Positions 31,171 to 43,652 of a stretch of DNA of 64,000 bases are shown one piece after another. Origin of the DNA: Aurantiacibacter zhengii (GTDB lineage: Bacteria; Pseudomonadota; Alphaproteobacteria; Sphingomonadales; Sphingomonadaceae). Within the stretch, counting starts at the first letter, position 1. Every line of letters starts with the position of its first letter. The notes under the pieces were generated by a model, which saw only the letters and a program-made list of their open reading frames with translations, was not told the origin of the DNA and searched no databases. The translations under genes and the position numbers were made by a program. The stretch is taken from NCBI RefSeq assembly GCF_003584125.1, contig NZ_QXFL01000001.1:248001-312000 (forward strand), in the 5' to 3' direction.

Positions 31171-31572
31171 ATGAAGTGGATTATCGCCTATATCGCCGCA
31201 GCCGTTGCCTTTGGCGCGCTGGATGCGGTGTACCTGCGCTGGGCGACGGATAATCTGTATCGCCCCATCATCGGCTCCATCCTGGCGGACGAGTTTCGCA
31301 TGGGCGCAGCGATCGCGTTCTACCTCATCTATATAGCAGGCATGGTGTGGTTCGCGGTGAAACCGGGGATCGAGGCGGGCAGCGTCGGAACGGCCCTGCT
31401 GAACGGGGCGCTGCTGGGCGGCCTTTGCTACGCGACTTTCGATCTTACCAGCCAGGCAGTGATGAAGGTCTGGTCGACCCAGCTATCGCTTGTCGACATT
31501 GCCTGGGGCGCATTCGCCACCGCCATCGCCGCCAGCGTGGCGACGTGGGCGGCGCTTCGTTTCGCAAGCTAA
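31171..31572 (+). CDS. DUF2177 family membrane protein
   Basis: A 133-residue integral membrane protein with four predicted transmembrane segments. It shows DUF2177 features: the N-terminal ALDAVYLRW, the FYLIYIAGMVWFAVKPG helix, GALLGGLCYATFDLTSQAV and the C-terminal VDIAWGAFATAIAASVATW. The function of the family is unknown. The gene is divergent from xseB and upstream of purL by 63 nt. Confidence 0.88.
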   Translation: MKWIIAYIAAAVAFGALDAVYLRWATDNLYRPIIGSILADEFRMGAAIAFYLIYIAGMVWFAVKPGIEAGSVGTALLNGALLGGLCYATFDLTSQAVMKVWSTQLSLVDIAWGAFATAIAASVATWAALRFAS

Positions 31573-31635
31573 TCTGGGTAAAATTGGCGATCAGGGGACT
31601 GGCGAAGCGTGGACGCCGGGGCTAAGGCGCTGGCC

Positions 31636-33869
<2,234 letters not shown>

Positions 33870-33870
<1 letters not shown>

Positions 33871-34289
33871 TGCCCCAGGGTCCCTCCAGCAGCTATTCGG
33901 ACACCCCGCTCGCAAAGAAGCTGAACCTGCGCGACGGGCAGCGGGTATGGTTCGATCGCATGCCGGAAAGCGTGGAGGACGAGATTGCCGACTACGCGCT
34001 CGACCTGACGCTGGTGGCCTCGCCGCAGGAGGGCGTGGACGCGGCCCATATCTTCGTGACCGAGCGGGACCGGCTGGCCGCGCTGCTGGAAACCTTGCGC
34101 GCCTCGATTGCAAGTGACGGACAGATCTGGGTCAGTTGGCCCAAGAAGGCCGCCGGAGCGGACACCGATATTTCCGAGGACACGATCCGCGAGCTTGGCC
34201 TGCCCCTGGGACTGGTGGATACGAAAGTCTGTGCGGTCGACGATGTCTGGTCGGGCCTGAAGCTGGTGATCCGCAAGGACTTGCGATGA
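33870..34289 (+). CDS. DUF3052 family protein
   Basis: A 139-residue cytoplasmic protein. The DUF3052 hallmarks are the N-terminal SDTPLAKKLNLRDGQRV, the central IFVTERDRLAALLETL and the C-terminal WVSWPKKAAG...DTDISEDTIRELGLPLGLVDTKVCAVDDVWSGLKLVIRK (motifs WPKKA, GLVDTKVCAVD and WSGLK). The function is unknown. It starts at the TGATG overlap with purL and overlaps the nitroreductase by 4 nt, so all three are coupled. Confidence 0.88.
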
Positions 34290-34972
34290 ACGGGGGAAGC
34301 GAACCCTTCCCCCGCCTGCCCGAACTCACTGACGAAGAACGGGTCGCGGTGGCCCGCATGGCATTCGATCGGTTGAAAACGCGCCACTCCTGCCGCGCAT
34401 TTACCGATCAGCCGGTACCGCGCGAAGTCATCGAACTTGCGATCCGCGCCGCCGGCACCGCACCAAGCGGGGCAAACCACCAGCCTTGGCATTTTGCCGT
34501 CATCGGCACCCCCGAGAAGAAGCGCGCCATACGCGAGGCTGCCGAGGCCGAAGAGCGGCGCTTTTATGGAGAGGACGGCGACAGGCCCAACGCGAGCGAG
34601 GAATGGCTGGGCGCCCTCGCCCCAATCGGTACCGACGCCAGCAAGCCTTTTCTGGACACCGCGCCCTGGCTCATCGCCTGTTTTGCTCAGCGCACCGGCG
34701 GCATCGAGGAAGACGGGCAGACGCAGAACTACTATGTCAACGAAAGCGTCGGTATCGCTTGCGGCCTGCTGATCGCCACCTTGCACGAAGCGGGGCTGGC
34801 AACGCTTACGCACACACCATCACCGATGGGCTTCCTGCGCGAGATTTGCGGCAGGCCGAACAACGAGAAACCGCTGATGATCGTGGTGGCCGGGCATCCG
34901 GCAGCGGATGCAACGGTTCCAGAGCATGCCTTGCGAAAGAAGCCGCTGGAGCAGATTTCCAGCTGGCTCTAG
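34286..34972 (+). CDS. Nitroreductase family protein
   Basis: A 228-residue flavoprotein of the nitroreductase fold. The FMN-binding TRHSCRAFTDQPVPREVIE and APSGANHQPWHFAVI motifs lie near the N-terminus, and GIACGLLIATLHEAGLATLTHTP near residue 165 completes the site. The physiological substrate is unknown; family members reduce nitroaromatics, quinones or flavins. The start at 34286 (ATGA overlap with the DUF3052 gene) is preferred over an earlier frame. The 3' end overlaps serB by 4 bases on the opposite strand. Confidence 0.9.
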   Translation: MNGGSEPFPRLPELTDEERVAVARMAFDRLKTRHSCRAFTDQPVPREVIELAIRAAGTAPSGANHQPWHFAVIGTPEKKRAIREAAEAEERRFYGEDGDRPNASEEWLGALAPIGTDASKPFLDTAPWLIACFAQRTGGIEEDGQTQNYYVNESVGIACGLLIATLHEAGLATLTHTPSPMGFLREICGRPNNEKPLMIVVAGHPAADATVPEHALRKKPLEQISSWL

Positions 34973-35886
34973 GCCACCCATTCCTCCTCGCGCACTTCCA
35001 GCAGCTTTAGCAGCGCAGTCAGATCGCCGCGATCCACCCAGCCATTCGCCGCCGCGCGTGCCTTGGGCTTCGCGCGGTAGGCAATGCCGAAGGTCGCGGC
35101 TTCGATCATGGGAATGTCGTTCGCCCCGTCACCAGCAGCCATCGCACAGGCCCGGTCGCCCAGCTTCGCCAATTCCTCATCAAGGACAGCCTTCTTGGTG
35201 GAACTATCGGTGATGCCGCCAACCAGTCCGCCGGTCAGCTTGCCGCCCGATACTTCCAGGCGATTGCCGACGACCCGCTCGAACCCGATCAGTTCGGCCA
35301 CGATATCCGCGAAGTGATGGAAGCCGCCCGTTACCAGGACGGTGCGACAACCCTTCGCTTTCAGCGTCTCGACCAGCACCCGCGCACCATCGTTCGGGCG
35401 GATGCGTTCGTCGAGGCAGCGCGTAATCGCGTCTTCGCCCAGCCCTTCCAGCAAGGCGACGCGTTCGCGCAGCGCGCTTTCGAAATCGAGCTCGCCCTGC
35501 ATGGCCCGCTCGGTAATGGCGGCGACTTTATCCTTCAAGTTTGCGAAGTCGGCCAGCTCGTCGATGCATTCCTGCCCGATCATGGTCGAATCCATGTCGG
35601 AAACGAACAGGTCGGGCACGCGGAAGGCGTCGCGCGCGATGATCGTGTCGCTGGGCGCGAAATGGCTGTCGATGGCGCTGCGCAAGGCTGCCATGTCATC
35701 GCCCGGCGTCTCGATCTGCAGGACCTCGCCGCAGAAATCCAGCATAGCGGCATGGGCTACCGGCACCGAAGTGTTCGCCAGGGAAGCCGTCATGGCGTCG
35801 AGCTGTCTTTCCAGCGTGGTCGGGTCTGCTATCAGCCGGGCAATGAGCAAGTCTGCAACTCCAGTATCTAACAAGGTCGCGCTCAT
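34969..35886 (-). CDS. serB: Phosphoserine phosphatase SerB
   Basis: A 305-residue HAD-family enzyme, last step of serine synthesis. The HAD nucleophile motif is [20 protein letters not shown], motif II is [12 protein letters not shown], and the metal site is [12 protein letters not shown]. The N-terminal ~75 residues form an ACT-like regulatory part. Two starts compete: ATG at 35886, or TTG at 35850 with GGAG 8 nt upstream giving [10 protein letters not shown], which fits relatives better. Either start overlaps the divergent miaA start. Confidence 0.93.
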   Translation of the reverse strand: MSATLLDTGVADLLIARLIADPTTLERQLDAMTASLANTSVPVAHAAMLDFCGEVLQIETPGDDMAALRSAIDSHFAPSDTIIARDAFRVPDLFVSDMDSTMIGQECIDELADFANLKDKVAAITERAMQGELDFESALRERVALLEGLGEDAITRCLDERIRPNDGARVLVETLKAKGCRTVLVTGGFHHFADIVAELIGFERVVGNRLEVSGGKLTGGLVGGITDSSTKKAVLDEELAKLGDRACAMAAGDGANDIPMIEAATFGIAYRAKPKARAAANGWVDRGDLTALLKLLEVREEEWVA

Positions 35887-36790
35887 CGCAGGGCCGACAG
35901 CCAGCGGCAAGAGCGATCTGGCGGTGCAGCTTGCTTTGGCGATGAGAGCCGACGGCAAGCGGGCTGTCGTGATCAATGCCGACAGCGCGCAGGTCTATGC
36001 CGATTTGCAGATATTGAGTGCAAGGCCAACCGAGGAAGAAATGCGCGGCGTGCCGCATCGCCTGTTCGGTTCCTGGGATGCGACCGAGGCTTGCTCTGCC
36101 GCCGACTGGGCGGCCGCCGCCAAGCGAGAGATCGAGAATGCACACCTTGCAGGTTCGGTGCCGATCCTGGTGGGCGGAACCGGCATGTATATCCGCACGC
36201 TGCTGGAAGGGATCGCCCCTATCCCGGCCATCGACAGCGATGTTCGCGCAGAAGTCCGCTCGCTGGGAGCAGAGCGCCTCCATGCAGCCGTTCAGCAGGA
36301 AGACCCGGTCGCCGCAGGAAAGCTGAACGCGGGCGATACCCAGCGCCTGGCCCGCGCGCTGGAAGTGGTCCGCGCAACGGGAAAGCCGTTGCACCAGTGG
36401 CAGCTTGAAAAGACTGGCGGGATTGCCGGCTCGGTCGCTCTCTCGCCGCTGGTGCTGATGCCGGATCGCGACTGGCTTTACGAACGGTGCGAGCGCCGCT
36501 TCGTACAGATGATGGATACAGGCGCGGCGCAGGAAGTGGAACGTCTGCTTGCCCGCGACCTGCCCGACGACCTTCCTGCCATGCGCGCCATCGGTGTGCC
36601 GGAAATCGCCGGATACCTTCGCGGCGAACATTCGCGAGAGGAGGCGATCGCACTGGGGCAGCAGGCCACGCGCAATTACGCAAAGCGGCAATTCACCTGG
36701 TTACGCCACCAGCCACCGGAACATTGGACACGTGCTGCGCCTGAAGATGTCGATTTACGCGCACATTTTGAAATAATGTTTTCCAAGTAG
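35843..36790 (+). CDS. miaA: tRNA dimethylallyltransferase
   Basis: A 315-residue enzyme adding an isopentenyl group to A37 of tRNAs reading UNN codons. The P-loop is [14 protein letters not shown] at about residue 15. [21 protein letters not shown] is the substrate-binding Asp segment, and [14 protein letters not shown] is conserved. The C-terminal [14 protein letters not shown] is characteristic. The ATG at 35843 places the P-loop at the usual distance from the N-terminus; no strong ribosome-binding site is visible. It is divergent from serB with overlapping 5' ends. Confidence 0.96.
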   Translation: MSKSATPVSNKVALIAGPTASGKSDLAVQLALAMRADGKRAVVINADSAQVYADLQILSARPTEEEMRGVPHRLFGSWDATEACSAADWAAAAKREIENAHLAGSVPILVGGTGMYIRTLLEGIAPIPAIDSDVRAEVRSLGAERLHAAVQQEDPVAAGKLNAGDTQRLARALEVVRATGKPLHQWQLEKTGGIAGSVALSPLVLMPDRDWLYERCERRFVQMMDTGAAQEVERLLARDLPDDLPAMRAIGVPEIAGYLRGEHSREEAIALGQQATRNYAKRQFTWLRHQPPEHWTRAAPEDVDLRAHFEIMFSK

Positions 36791-36793
36791 CGG

Positions 36794-36820
36794 TTGACAA
36801 GACAGAATATTCTCCATAGT
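36794..36820 (+). promoter_or_regulatory. Candidate promoter of ilvB
   Basis: A perfect TTGACA (36794-36799) lies just after the miaA stop. A weak -10 CATAGT (36815-36820) follows at a short 15-nt spacing; TAGTGA at 17 nt is the alternative. The transcript would begin with an untranslated leader of roughly 90 nt that contains the hairpin at 36846-36875. Confidence 0.45.
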
Positions 36821-36845
36821 GAGCCCCTCGGTGAGTAGGAGAGGA

Positions 36846-36875
36846 TGACCCGGCGCAAGCGATTGTGCCGGGTCA
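36846..36875 (+). promoter_or_regulatory. 13-bp hairpin with GCGA tetraloop in the ilvB leader
   Basis: The arm 36846-36858 (TGACCCGGCGCAA) pairs fully with 36863-36875 (TTGTGCCGGGTCA), with one G-T pair and the loop GCGA. It is followed by ATCTTTTCC. A smaller hairpin TCCGG/CCGGA lies at about 36882-36895, just before the AAGGAG of ilvB. It resembles an attenuator terminator or a 5'-protecting stem. Confidence 0.6.
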
Positions 36876-36918
36876 ATCTTTTCCGGAAACCCGGATTTGG
36901 TCGCGTAAGGAGAGTAAC

Positions 36919-38661
36919 GTGTCGGATGAACGCAGCGGTGCTGCGATACTGGTCGAAAGTCTGGTGCGGCAGGGTGTCGAATTCGTGTTCGGCTATCCCG
37001 GCGGCGCGGTGCTGCCCATCTATGACGAACTGTTTTCGGATCAGCGCATTCGCCACATCCTGGTGCGGCACGAGGCCGGTGCGGCGCATGCGGCGGAAGG
37101 CTATGCGCGCTCCACCGGCAAGCCCGGCGTGGTACTCGTCACCTCCGGCCCCGGCGCGACCAATGCCATCACCGGCATTGCCGACGCTTTCCTCGATTCC
37201 ATTCCGCTGGTTGTTATCACCGGACAGGTGCCCACGAACCTGATCGGTACCGATGCCTTCCAGGAAGCGGACACGGTGGGCATCACCCGCCACTGCTCCA
37301 AGCACAATTATCTGGTGAAAGACCCGGCAGAACTTGCCGCCACGATCGAAGAAGCGTTCGAGATCGCTTCGACGGGCCGTCCCGGTCCGGTCGTCATCGA
37401 CATTCCCAAGAACGTGCAGATCGCGACCGCCGACATGCCTGCCGGCACGGCGGAGAGGAAGAAACGCTACCAGCCGCGCACCGTCGGCTCTGCCGAGGAA
37501 ATTGCCGAGGCTGTCGAAATGATCGCCAATGCAGAGCGTCCGGTGCTTTATACCGGTGGCGGTGTGATCAATTCCGGACCGGCGGCAACACAGGCTCTGC
37601 GTAACCTTCAAAAGCTGACCGGCGCCCCCGTAACCAGCACGCTGATGGGCCTTGGCGCCTTCGCCGCCGACCATCCTAACTGGCTGGGCATGCTGGGCAT
37701 GCACGGCACCTACGAAGCGAACATGGCGATGAACCAGTGCGACGTGATGGTGTGCATCGGCGCGCGGTTCGACGACCGCGTGACGGGCCGCCTCGACGCG
37801 TTTTCACCGGGCAGCAAGAAGATCCACATCGATATCGACCGGTCCAGCATCAACAAGGTGGTGCCCGTCGATCTGGGCATCGTGGGCGATTGCGGCACGG
37901 TGCTGGAACAGATGATCGAGTGCTGGGGCACCCGGAAAGGCGCCGACCTTGGCGAGTGGAAGGCCCGCGTTACCGGCTGGCGCGCGCGTGACAGCCTGGC
38001 CTATCCCGAACGCAGCGAAGCCCTGATGCCGCAAAAGGCGGTCGAGACGCTGTTCGCCATGACCAAGGACCGCGACCCCATCATCACCACCGAAGTGGGC
38101 CAGCACCAGATGTGGGCGGCACAGTATTTCGGCTTCATGGGGCCGAACAAATGGCTGACCAGCGGCGGACTTGGCACCATGGGCTATGGCCTTCCCGCCG
38201 CCATCGGCGCGCAGCTGGGCAATCCGGACGATCTGGTGATCGACATTGCCGGTGAGGCCAGCATCCAGATGAATATCCAGGAGCTGGGCACCGCTAGCCA
38301 GTTCCGCCTGCCGGTGAAGGTGTTCGTGCTGAACAACGAATACATGGGCATGGTCCGCCAGTGGCAGGAACTGACTTACGAAAGCCGCTATTCCAACAGC
38401 TACTCCGACAGCCTGCCCGATTTCGTGAAGCTGGCCGAGAGTTACGGCTGGAAAGGCATCCGCATTACGTCGGAAGCAGAGCTGGAAGACGGCATTCGTG
38501 CGATGCTGGAGCACGATGGCCCGGTGTTCGTCGATTGCCACGTGTCGAAGGACGCGAACTGCTTCCCGATGATCCCATCGGGAGCGGCGCATACCGAGAT
38601 GCTGCTCTATGGCGACCAGCACGGCGGCACCATGGCCGACGAAGCCAAGGCTCTGGTTTAA
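36919..38661 (+). CDS. ilvB: Acetolactate synthase large (catalytic) subunit
   Basis: A 580-residue ThDP/FAD enzyme that makes acetolactate (Val/Leu) or acetohydroxybutyrate (Ile). [15 protein letters not shown] and the catalytic Glu in [16 protein letters not shown] lie near the N-terminus, and the ThDP-binding motif is represented by [18 protein letters not shown], where the usual GDG reads GEA. The start is GTG at 36919 with AAGGAG 6 nt upstream; an in-frame GTG at 36865 lies inside the hairpin region and is less likely. It is followed 11 nt later by ilvN. Confidence 0.96.
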   Translation: MSDERSGAAILVESLVRQGVEFVFGYPGGAVLPIYDELFSDQRIRHILVRHEAGAAHAAEGYARSTGKPGVVLVTSGPGATNAITGIADAFLDSIPLVVITGQVPTNLIGTDAFQEADTVGITRHCSKHNYLVKDPAELAATIEEAFEIASTGRPGPVVIDIPKNVQIATADMPAGTAERKKRYQPRTVGSAEEIAEAVEMIANAERPVLYTGGGVINSGPAATQALRNLQKLTGAPVTSTLMGLGAFAADHPNWLGMLGMHGTYEANMAMNQCDVMVCIGARFDDRVTGRLDAFSPGSKKIHIDIDRSSINKVVPVDLGIVGDCGTVLEQMIECWGTRKGADLGEWKARVTGWRARDSLAYPERSEALMPQKAVETLFAMTKDRDPIITTEVGQHQMWAAQYFGFMGPNKWLTSGGLGTMGYGLPAAIGAQLGNPDDLVIDIAGEASIQMNIQELGTASQFRLPVKVFVLNNEYMGMVRQWQELTYESRYSNSYSDSLPDFVKLAESYGWKGIRITSEAELEDGIRAMLEHDGPVFVDCHVSKDANCFPMIPSGAAHTEMLLYGDQHGGTMADEAKALV

Positions 38662-38672
38662 GGACTGGCCAT

Positions 38673-40281
<1,609 letters not shown>

Positions 40282-40307
40282 GGCGATTTCCGCTTAGATG
40301 GACACGC

Positions 40308-40343
40308 GGTGTTGCCCGGAGCCTTGGGACTTCGGGCAACACC
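40308..40343 (+). terminator. 11-bp inverted repeat after ilvC, no T-run
   Basis: GGTGTTGCCCG (40308-40318) is the exact complement of CGGGCAACACC (40333-40343), with a 14-nt loop. No T-run follows, so intrinsic termination would be weak. It may stabilise the ilvBNC mRNA 3' end or terminate with Rho. Confidence 0.5.
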
Positions 40344-40456
40344 ATGATTTCAGGTGGCGTGCTTACCACTGGCCCAAAGTCCACGTTTTCAGCGCTGGAC
40401 TTGGCGGAAGGCCCTTCCCATCTTGCGCAGGACACAATCCTTTTCAGGAGAATTCC

Positions 40457-41101
40457 ATGCGCAAGACGATTCTGGCCCTCGCCGCTGCAACCTCGCTTTC
40501 CGCCGTTGGCTTCACCGCTGCCAATGCCGATCAGCACGAAAGCGGGGAGATGGACACGAGCGCCATCGAATCCGGCAGCTATACGATCGACCCTGCCCAT
40601 TCGCTCGTCGAATGGCGGCTCGATCATTTTGGCTTCAACGATTACTTCGGCCTGTTCGGTAACGCGGAAGGCACGCTGGAACTCGATACCGAAAACCTTG
40701 CCAATTCCTCTGTCGATGTGCGGATCCCCATCACCTCGCTCGCCGTGGTGAGCGAGCGGTTGCGCGATCACATGCTGCGTCCCGGCGCGGACGGTGCGGA
40801 ACCGGACTTCTTCGGCCCCGATCCCGATGATGCGCGGTTCGTTTCCACCGCCGTCCACCAGACCGGTGCGACGACCGCCCATATTATCGGCGATCTCACT
40901 CTGAACGGCCAGACCAGCCAGGTCGCGATCGAGGCAGAGCTTTCGGGCATGGGCACCAATCCGATGAGCGAGAAAGCCACCGTCGGTTTCCACGGCACCA
41001 CCACTATCTCCCGCTCCGACTGGGGCCTGGATTATGGTGTGCCAATGGGCCTTGGCGATGAAGTGACGCTGGACATTACGGTCGCCTTCGAAAAGAACTG
41101 A
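40457..41101 (+). CDS. YceI family periplasmic protein
   Basis: A 214-residue exported protein with signal peptide MRKTILALAAATSLSAVGFTAANA. The YceI lipocalin-like barrel begins YTIDPAHSLVEWRLDHFGF, matching the family's D-x-x-H-S-x-x-x-F pattern, and continues with SVDVRIPITSL, VTGTLTLNG-like IIGDLTLNGQTSQ and the C-terminal DWGLDYGVPMGLGDEVTLDI. YceI proteins bind isoprenoid-type lipids such as polyisoprenoids. CAGGAG lies upstream of the ATG at 40457. It sits between ilvC and leuA with its own terminator at 41123-41157. Confidence 0.93.
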   Translation: MRKTILALAAATSLSAVGFTAANADQHESGEMDTSAIESGSYTIDPAHSLVEWRLDHFGFNDYFGLFGNAEGTLELDTENLANSSVDVRIPITSLAVVSERLRDHMLRPGADGAEPDFFGPDPDDARFVSTAVHQTGATTAHIIGDLTLNGQTSQVAIEAELSGMGTNPMSEKATVGFHGTTTISRSDWGLDYGVPMGLGDEVTLDITVAFEKN

Positions 41102-41122
41102 TTTCATTTGTAAGTATTTCAC

Positions 41123-41157
41123 GGGGTGCGGGTCAGTTAATTGGCCTCGCACCCCGA
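41123..41157 (+). terminator. Probable terminator of the YceI gene
   Basis: CGGGGTGCG (41123-41131) pairs perfectly with CGCACCCCG (41149-41157), followed by the weak T-run ATTTGTG. It lies 21 nt after the stop codon and separates the YceI gene from the leuA leader. Confidence 0.7.
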
Positions 41158-41201
41158 TTTGTGTCTGGACCTGTTAACAGATCATCCTTACACACATTGG
41201 C

Positions 41202-41249
41202 ATGACGACAGCTTACAGCCTGCTGCTGCTTCGACTAACACGCCCTTAG
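41202..41249 (+). CDS. Leucine-rich leader peptide upstream of leuA (attenuation peptide)
   Basis: A 15-codon frame encoding MTTAYSLLLLRLTRP. Codons 7-10 are four consecutive Leu codons (CTG CTG CTG CTT) and codon 12 is a fifth (CTA). This is the layout of leucine-operon leader peptides such as E. coli leuL, where ribosome stalling at Leu codons senses charged tRNA-Leu. The stop codon (41247-41249) lies inside the 5' arm of the hairpin at 41242-41293. No convincing Shine-Dalgarno sequence precedes it, which is the main weakness. leuA begins 118 nt after the leader stop. Confidence 0.7.
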   Translation: MTTAYSLLLLRLTRP

Positions 41250-41293
41250 GCGTGCCATTTACCCTGCCCGCCTGGCAGGGTTCGCCTAAGGGC
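41242..41293 (+). promoter_or_regulatory. Nested hairpin of the leuA leader (candidate attenuator)
   Basis: The outer stem GCCCTTAGGCG (41242-41252) pairs over 11 bp with CGCCTAAGGGC (41283-41293). It encloses an inner 8-bp stem ACCCTGCC (41261-41268) / GGCAGGGT (41274-41281). A ribosome at the leader stop would break the outer stem and leave the inner stem. No T-run follows either stem, so how readthrough is controlled is open. Confidence 0.65.
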
Positions 41294-41367
41294 CAATCCA
41301 CCACAGGTTGATCATTTCGCACCGGGGCCTACCCGCGTGCTGCAAAATCGAAGAGAGCTGTCTGCAA

Positions 41368-43065
41368 ATGCCCATGTTGTCCGATCCCTCGGCCAAGTAC
41401 CGCCCGTTCCCGCAGGTCAACCTGCCCGACCGGCAATGGCCCACCCGCACGATTACCTCCCCGCCCCGCTGGCTCTCAACAGACCTGCGCGATGGCAACC
41501 AGTCGATCATCGATCCGATGGATAAGGTGAAGAAAACGCGCTTCTTCGACCTGCTGGTGGAAGTGGGCGTGAAGGAGATCGAGGTCGGCTTCCCCGCCGC
41601 CGGGCAAACTGAATTCGATTTCATCAGCTGGCTGGTTCAGTCCGGCAAGGTGCCCGAAGACGTGGTGGTGCAGGTGCTCACCCAGTCGCGCGAAGACCTG
41701 ATCGCCCGCAGCTTTGAAAGCCTGGAAGGCGCGCACTCGGCCATCGTGCACCTCTATAACGCAGTCAGCCCGGCATGGCGCGACATCGTGTTCCGGATGA
41801 GCCGCGAGGAAGTGAAACAGATCGCCGTGCGCGGCGCACAGCAGCTGGTTGAAGAGGCGGCAAAGCGCCCCGGCACCAAGTGGCATTTCCAGTATTCGCC
41901 CGAAACCTTCTCCACCGCCGAACTGGATTTCAGTCTGGAGGTTTGCGAGGCGGTGATGAGCGTCGTCGGCCCCACGAAGGACTGGCCGATCATTCTTAAT
42001 CTGCCCGCTACTGTCGAGGCGGCAACTCCCAACATCTACGCCGACCAGATTGAATACTTCTGCCGCAATTTGCCTAACCGCGAGGCGGCTGTGATTTCGC
42101 TGCACACCCATAACGACCGTGGCACCGGCGTGGCCGCCGCCGAACTGGGCATGATGGCAGGCGCGGATCGCGTGGAAGGGTGCCTTTTCGGCAATGGCGA
42201 ACGCACCGGCAATTGTTGCCTCGTTACCGTTGCGCTGAACATGTACACGCAGGGTGTCGATCCCGGCCTTGATTTCTCGGACATCGACAAGGTGATCGAG
42301 ACGGTCGAATACTGCAACGAACTGCCCGTCCACCAGCGCCACCCCTATGGCGGCGAACTGGTGTTCACGGCCTTCTCCGGCAGCCACCAGGATGCCATCA
42401 AGAAGGGTTTCGAAGCGAACGAGCAGCAGAACGACGAGCAGTGGCGCGTACCCTACCTGCCTATCGATCCGGCCGATCTCGGCCGCGATTACGAGGCGGT
42501 GATCCGCGTCAATTCGCAGTCCGGCAAGGGCGGGTTTGCCTGGGTGCTGCAACAGACGCAGGGGCTGAAGCTGCCCAAGAAGCTGCAGGCAGATTTCTCC
42601 AAGCACGTGCAGTACATGGCCGACGATACCGGCCGCGAACTGAACGCCGCCGACATCTGGGAATGCTTCAAGCAGACCTATTATCTCAAGGTGGAGAAGC
42701 GGAAGTTCCGCCTTGTCGATTACGAGGAAGCGCGCGCCGCCGATGGGGACCGCGTATTCAGCGGCACGATCGAGGTGGACGGCGAAGCGCAGCGCGTTTC
42801 GGGCCGGGGCAAGGGCCTGATCTCTTCCGTGCTGTCGACCATCGGCAAGACCTACGGCCTTGAATTCGAGGTATGTGACTATTCCGAGCATGCGATGGGC
42901 ACCGGCGTAGATGCCCGCGCAGCGGCCTACATCGAATGGGCTCTGCCCGATGGCCGCAGCGGCTGGGGCGTGGGGATCGACGAGGACGTGGCAACTGCCA
43001 GCGTGCGCGCCATCCTGTCCGCAGCGAACGGGGCAGCGCATGGTCCGGGCACGCCGCGCTTTTGA
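41368..43065 (+). CDS. leuA: 2-isopropylmalate synthase
   Basis: A 565-residue enzyme of the long (type 2) LeuA class, condensing acetyl-CoA and 2-ketoisovalerate as the first committed step of leucine synthesis. STDLRDGNQSIIDPM carries the catalytic/metal Asp, and ISLHTHNDRGTGVAAAE the metal-binding HxH. The C-terminal ~130 residues form the leucine-binding regulatory domain. Starts at 41368 or 41374 are both possible, with GAGAG upstream. It is preceded by the leucine leader peptide and hairpins and convergent with the AHH gene. Confidence 0.96.
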   Translation: MPMLSDPSAKYRPFPQVNLPDRQWPTRTITSPPRWLSTDLRDGNQSIIDPMDKVKKTRFFDLLVEVGVKEIEVGFPAAGQTEFDFISWLVQSGKVPEDVVVQVLTQSREDLIARSFESLEGAHSAIVHLYNAVSPAWRDIVFRMSREEVKQIAVRGAQQLVEEAAKRPGTKWHFQYSPETFSTAELDFSLEVCEAVMSVVGPTKDWPIILNLPATVEAATPNIYADQIEYFCRNLPNREAAVISLHTHNDRGTGVAAAELGMMAGADRVEGCLFGNGERTGNCCLVTVALNMYTQGVDPGLDFSDIDKVIETVEYCNELPVHQRHPYGGELVFTAFSGSHQDAIKKGFEANEQQNDEQWRVPYLPIDPADLGRDYEAVIRVNSQSGKGGFAWVLQQTQGLKLPKKLQADFSKHVQYMADDTGRELNAADIWECFKQTYYLKVEKRKFRLVDYEEARAADGDRVFSGTIEVDGEAQRVSGRGKGLISSVLSTIGKTYGLEFEVCDYSEHAMGTGVDARAAAYIEWALPDGRSGWGVGIDEDVATASVRAILSAANGAAHGPGTPRF

Positions 43066-43079
43066 TACGCGCGGTTTGC

Positions 43080-43652
43080 TCAATTCAGGGGTGAAGATGT
43101 GGCAGCCCACAGCTGGTCGACCATCGCATCCAGTTCGGCAAAATCCTGCCCTGCACGGAATGGATCGTTGCGATTGAGCCGCAGCCGGCGCCTTCCCGCC
43201 TGCAGCAGGCGCATTCGCAGCGCGCGTTGCAGCAATTGGATCCGGAACAGCGCCTCCACCCGTGCAGCCTGCTGGCACGAAGCCCTTCGGTCGGACCAGT
43301 CACTTTCGATCTGGCCGACGCGCTCTGTCACCATCGCATTGTAGTCCGCGTGCGGGCCGCGATGCAGGGGCATCGCAACGCGTAGGGCGGCGGACTCTGT
43401 CGTGGGCAAAAGCATCCCGTTACGGCGAAAATCATCAAAACCGATCTGCTCGCGGCCCAACTGGCGAAGCATATGCGACAGGCCGGTAATCCCCAGCAGC
43501 TGACACGGCAGCAGATGATGACGCTGCATGTCGGGCTGAAAACCGGGCTGGCCCCGCACATTCACCGATCGAAAAGGCAAACGCGGGCGTCGCACGACAA
43601 CGCGCGACACCTCTGCCCGCCGGGCAAGGTGGTTTAGTGCGACCCTCTCCAC
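43080..43652 (-). CDS. Stand-alone AHH-domain protein (HNH/Endo VII-like nuclease fold)
   Basis: A 190-residue protein whose core matches the AHH family: paired His in QRHHLLP (residues 45-46), RRNGMLLP (76-83) and HRGPHADYN (97-105). AHH domains are predicted nucleases of the HNH/Endonuclease VII superfamily and are best known as toxin tips of secreted polymorphic toxins. Here there is no secretion module, signal peptide or linked immunity gene recognised. The C-terminal third is Arg/Leu-rich and possibly DNA- or RNA-binding. The start is uncertain because the upstream gene overlaps its 5' end by 19 nt. It is probably a chromosomal family with a housekeeping role. Confidence 0.7.
   Translation of the reverse strand: MERVALNHLARRAEVSRVVVRRPRLPFRSVNVRGQPGFQPDMQRHHLLPCQLLGITGLSHMLRQLGREQIGFDDFRRNGMLLPTTESAALRVAMPLHRGPHADYNAMVTERVGQIESDWSDRRASCQQAARVEALFRIQLLQRALRMRLLQAGRRRLRLNRNDPFRAGQDFAELDAMVDQLWAATSSPLN

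Noticed and set aside
36845-36918. ATG with nearby AGGAG in the ilvB leader, considered as a leader peptide
   Set aside because: The frame has no run of Ile, Leu or Val codons and does not stop before ilvB, so it does not fit an attenuation peptide.
36919-38661. Possible loss of the GDG thiamine-diphosphate motif in IlvB (reads GEA)
   Set aside because: The rest of the protein is intact and coupled to ilvN; GEA-type variation at this position appears in related acetolactate synthases to my recollection, so it is not treated as a defect.
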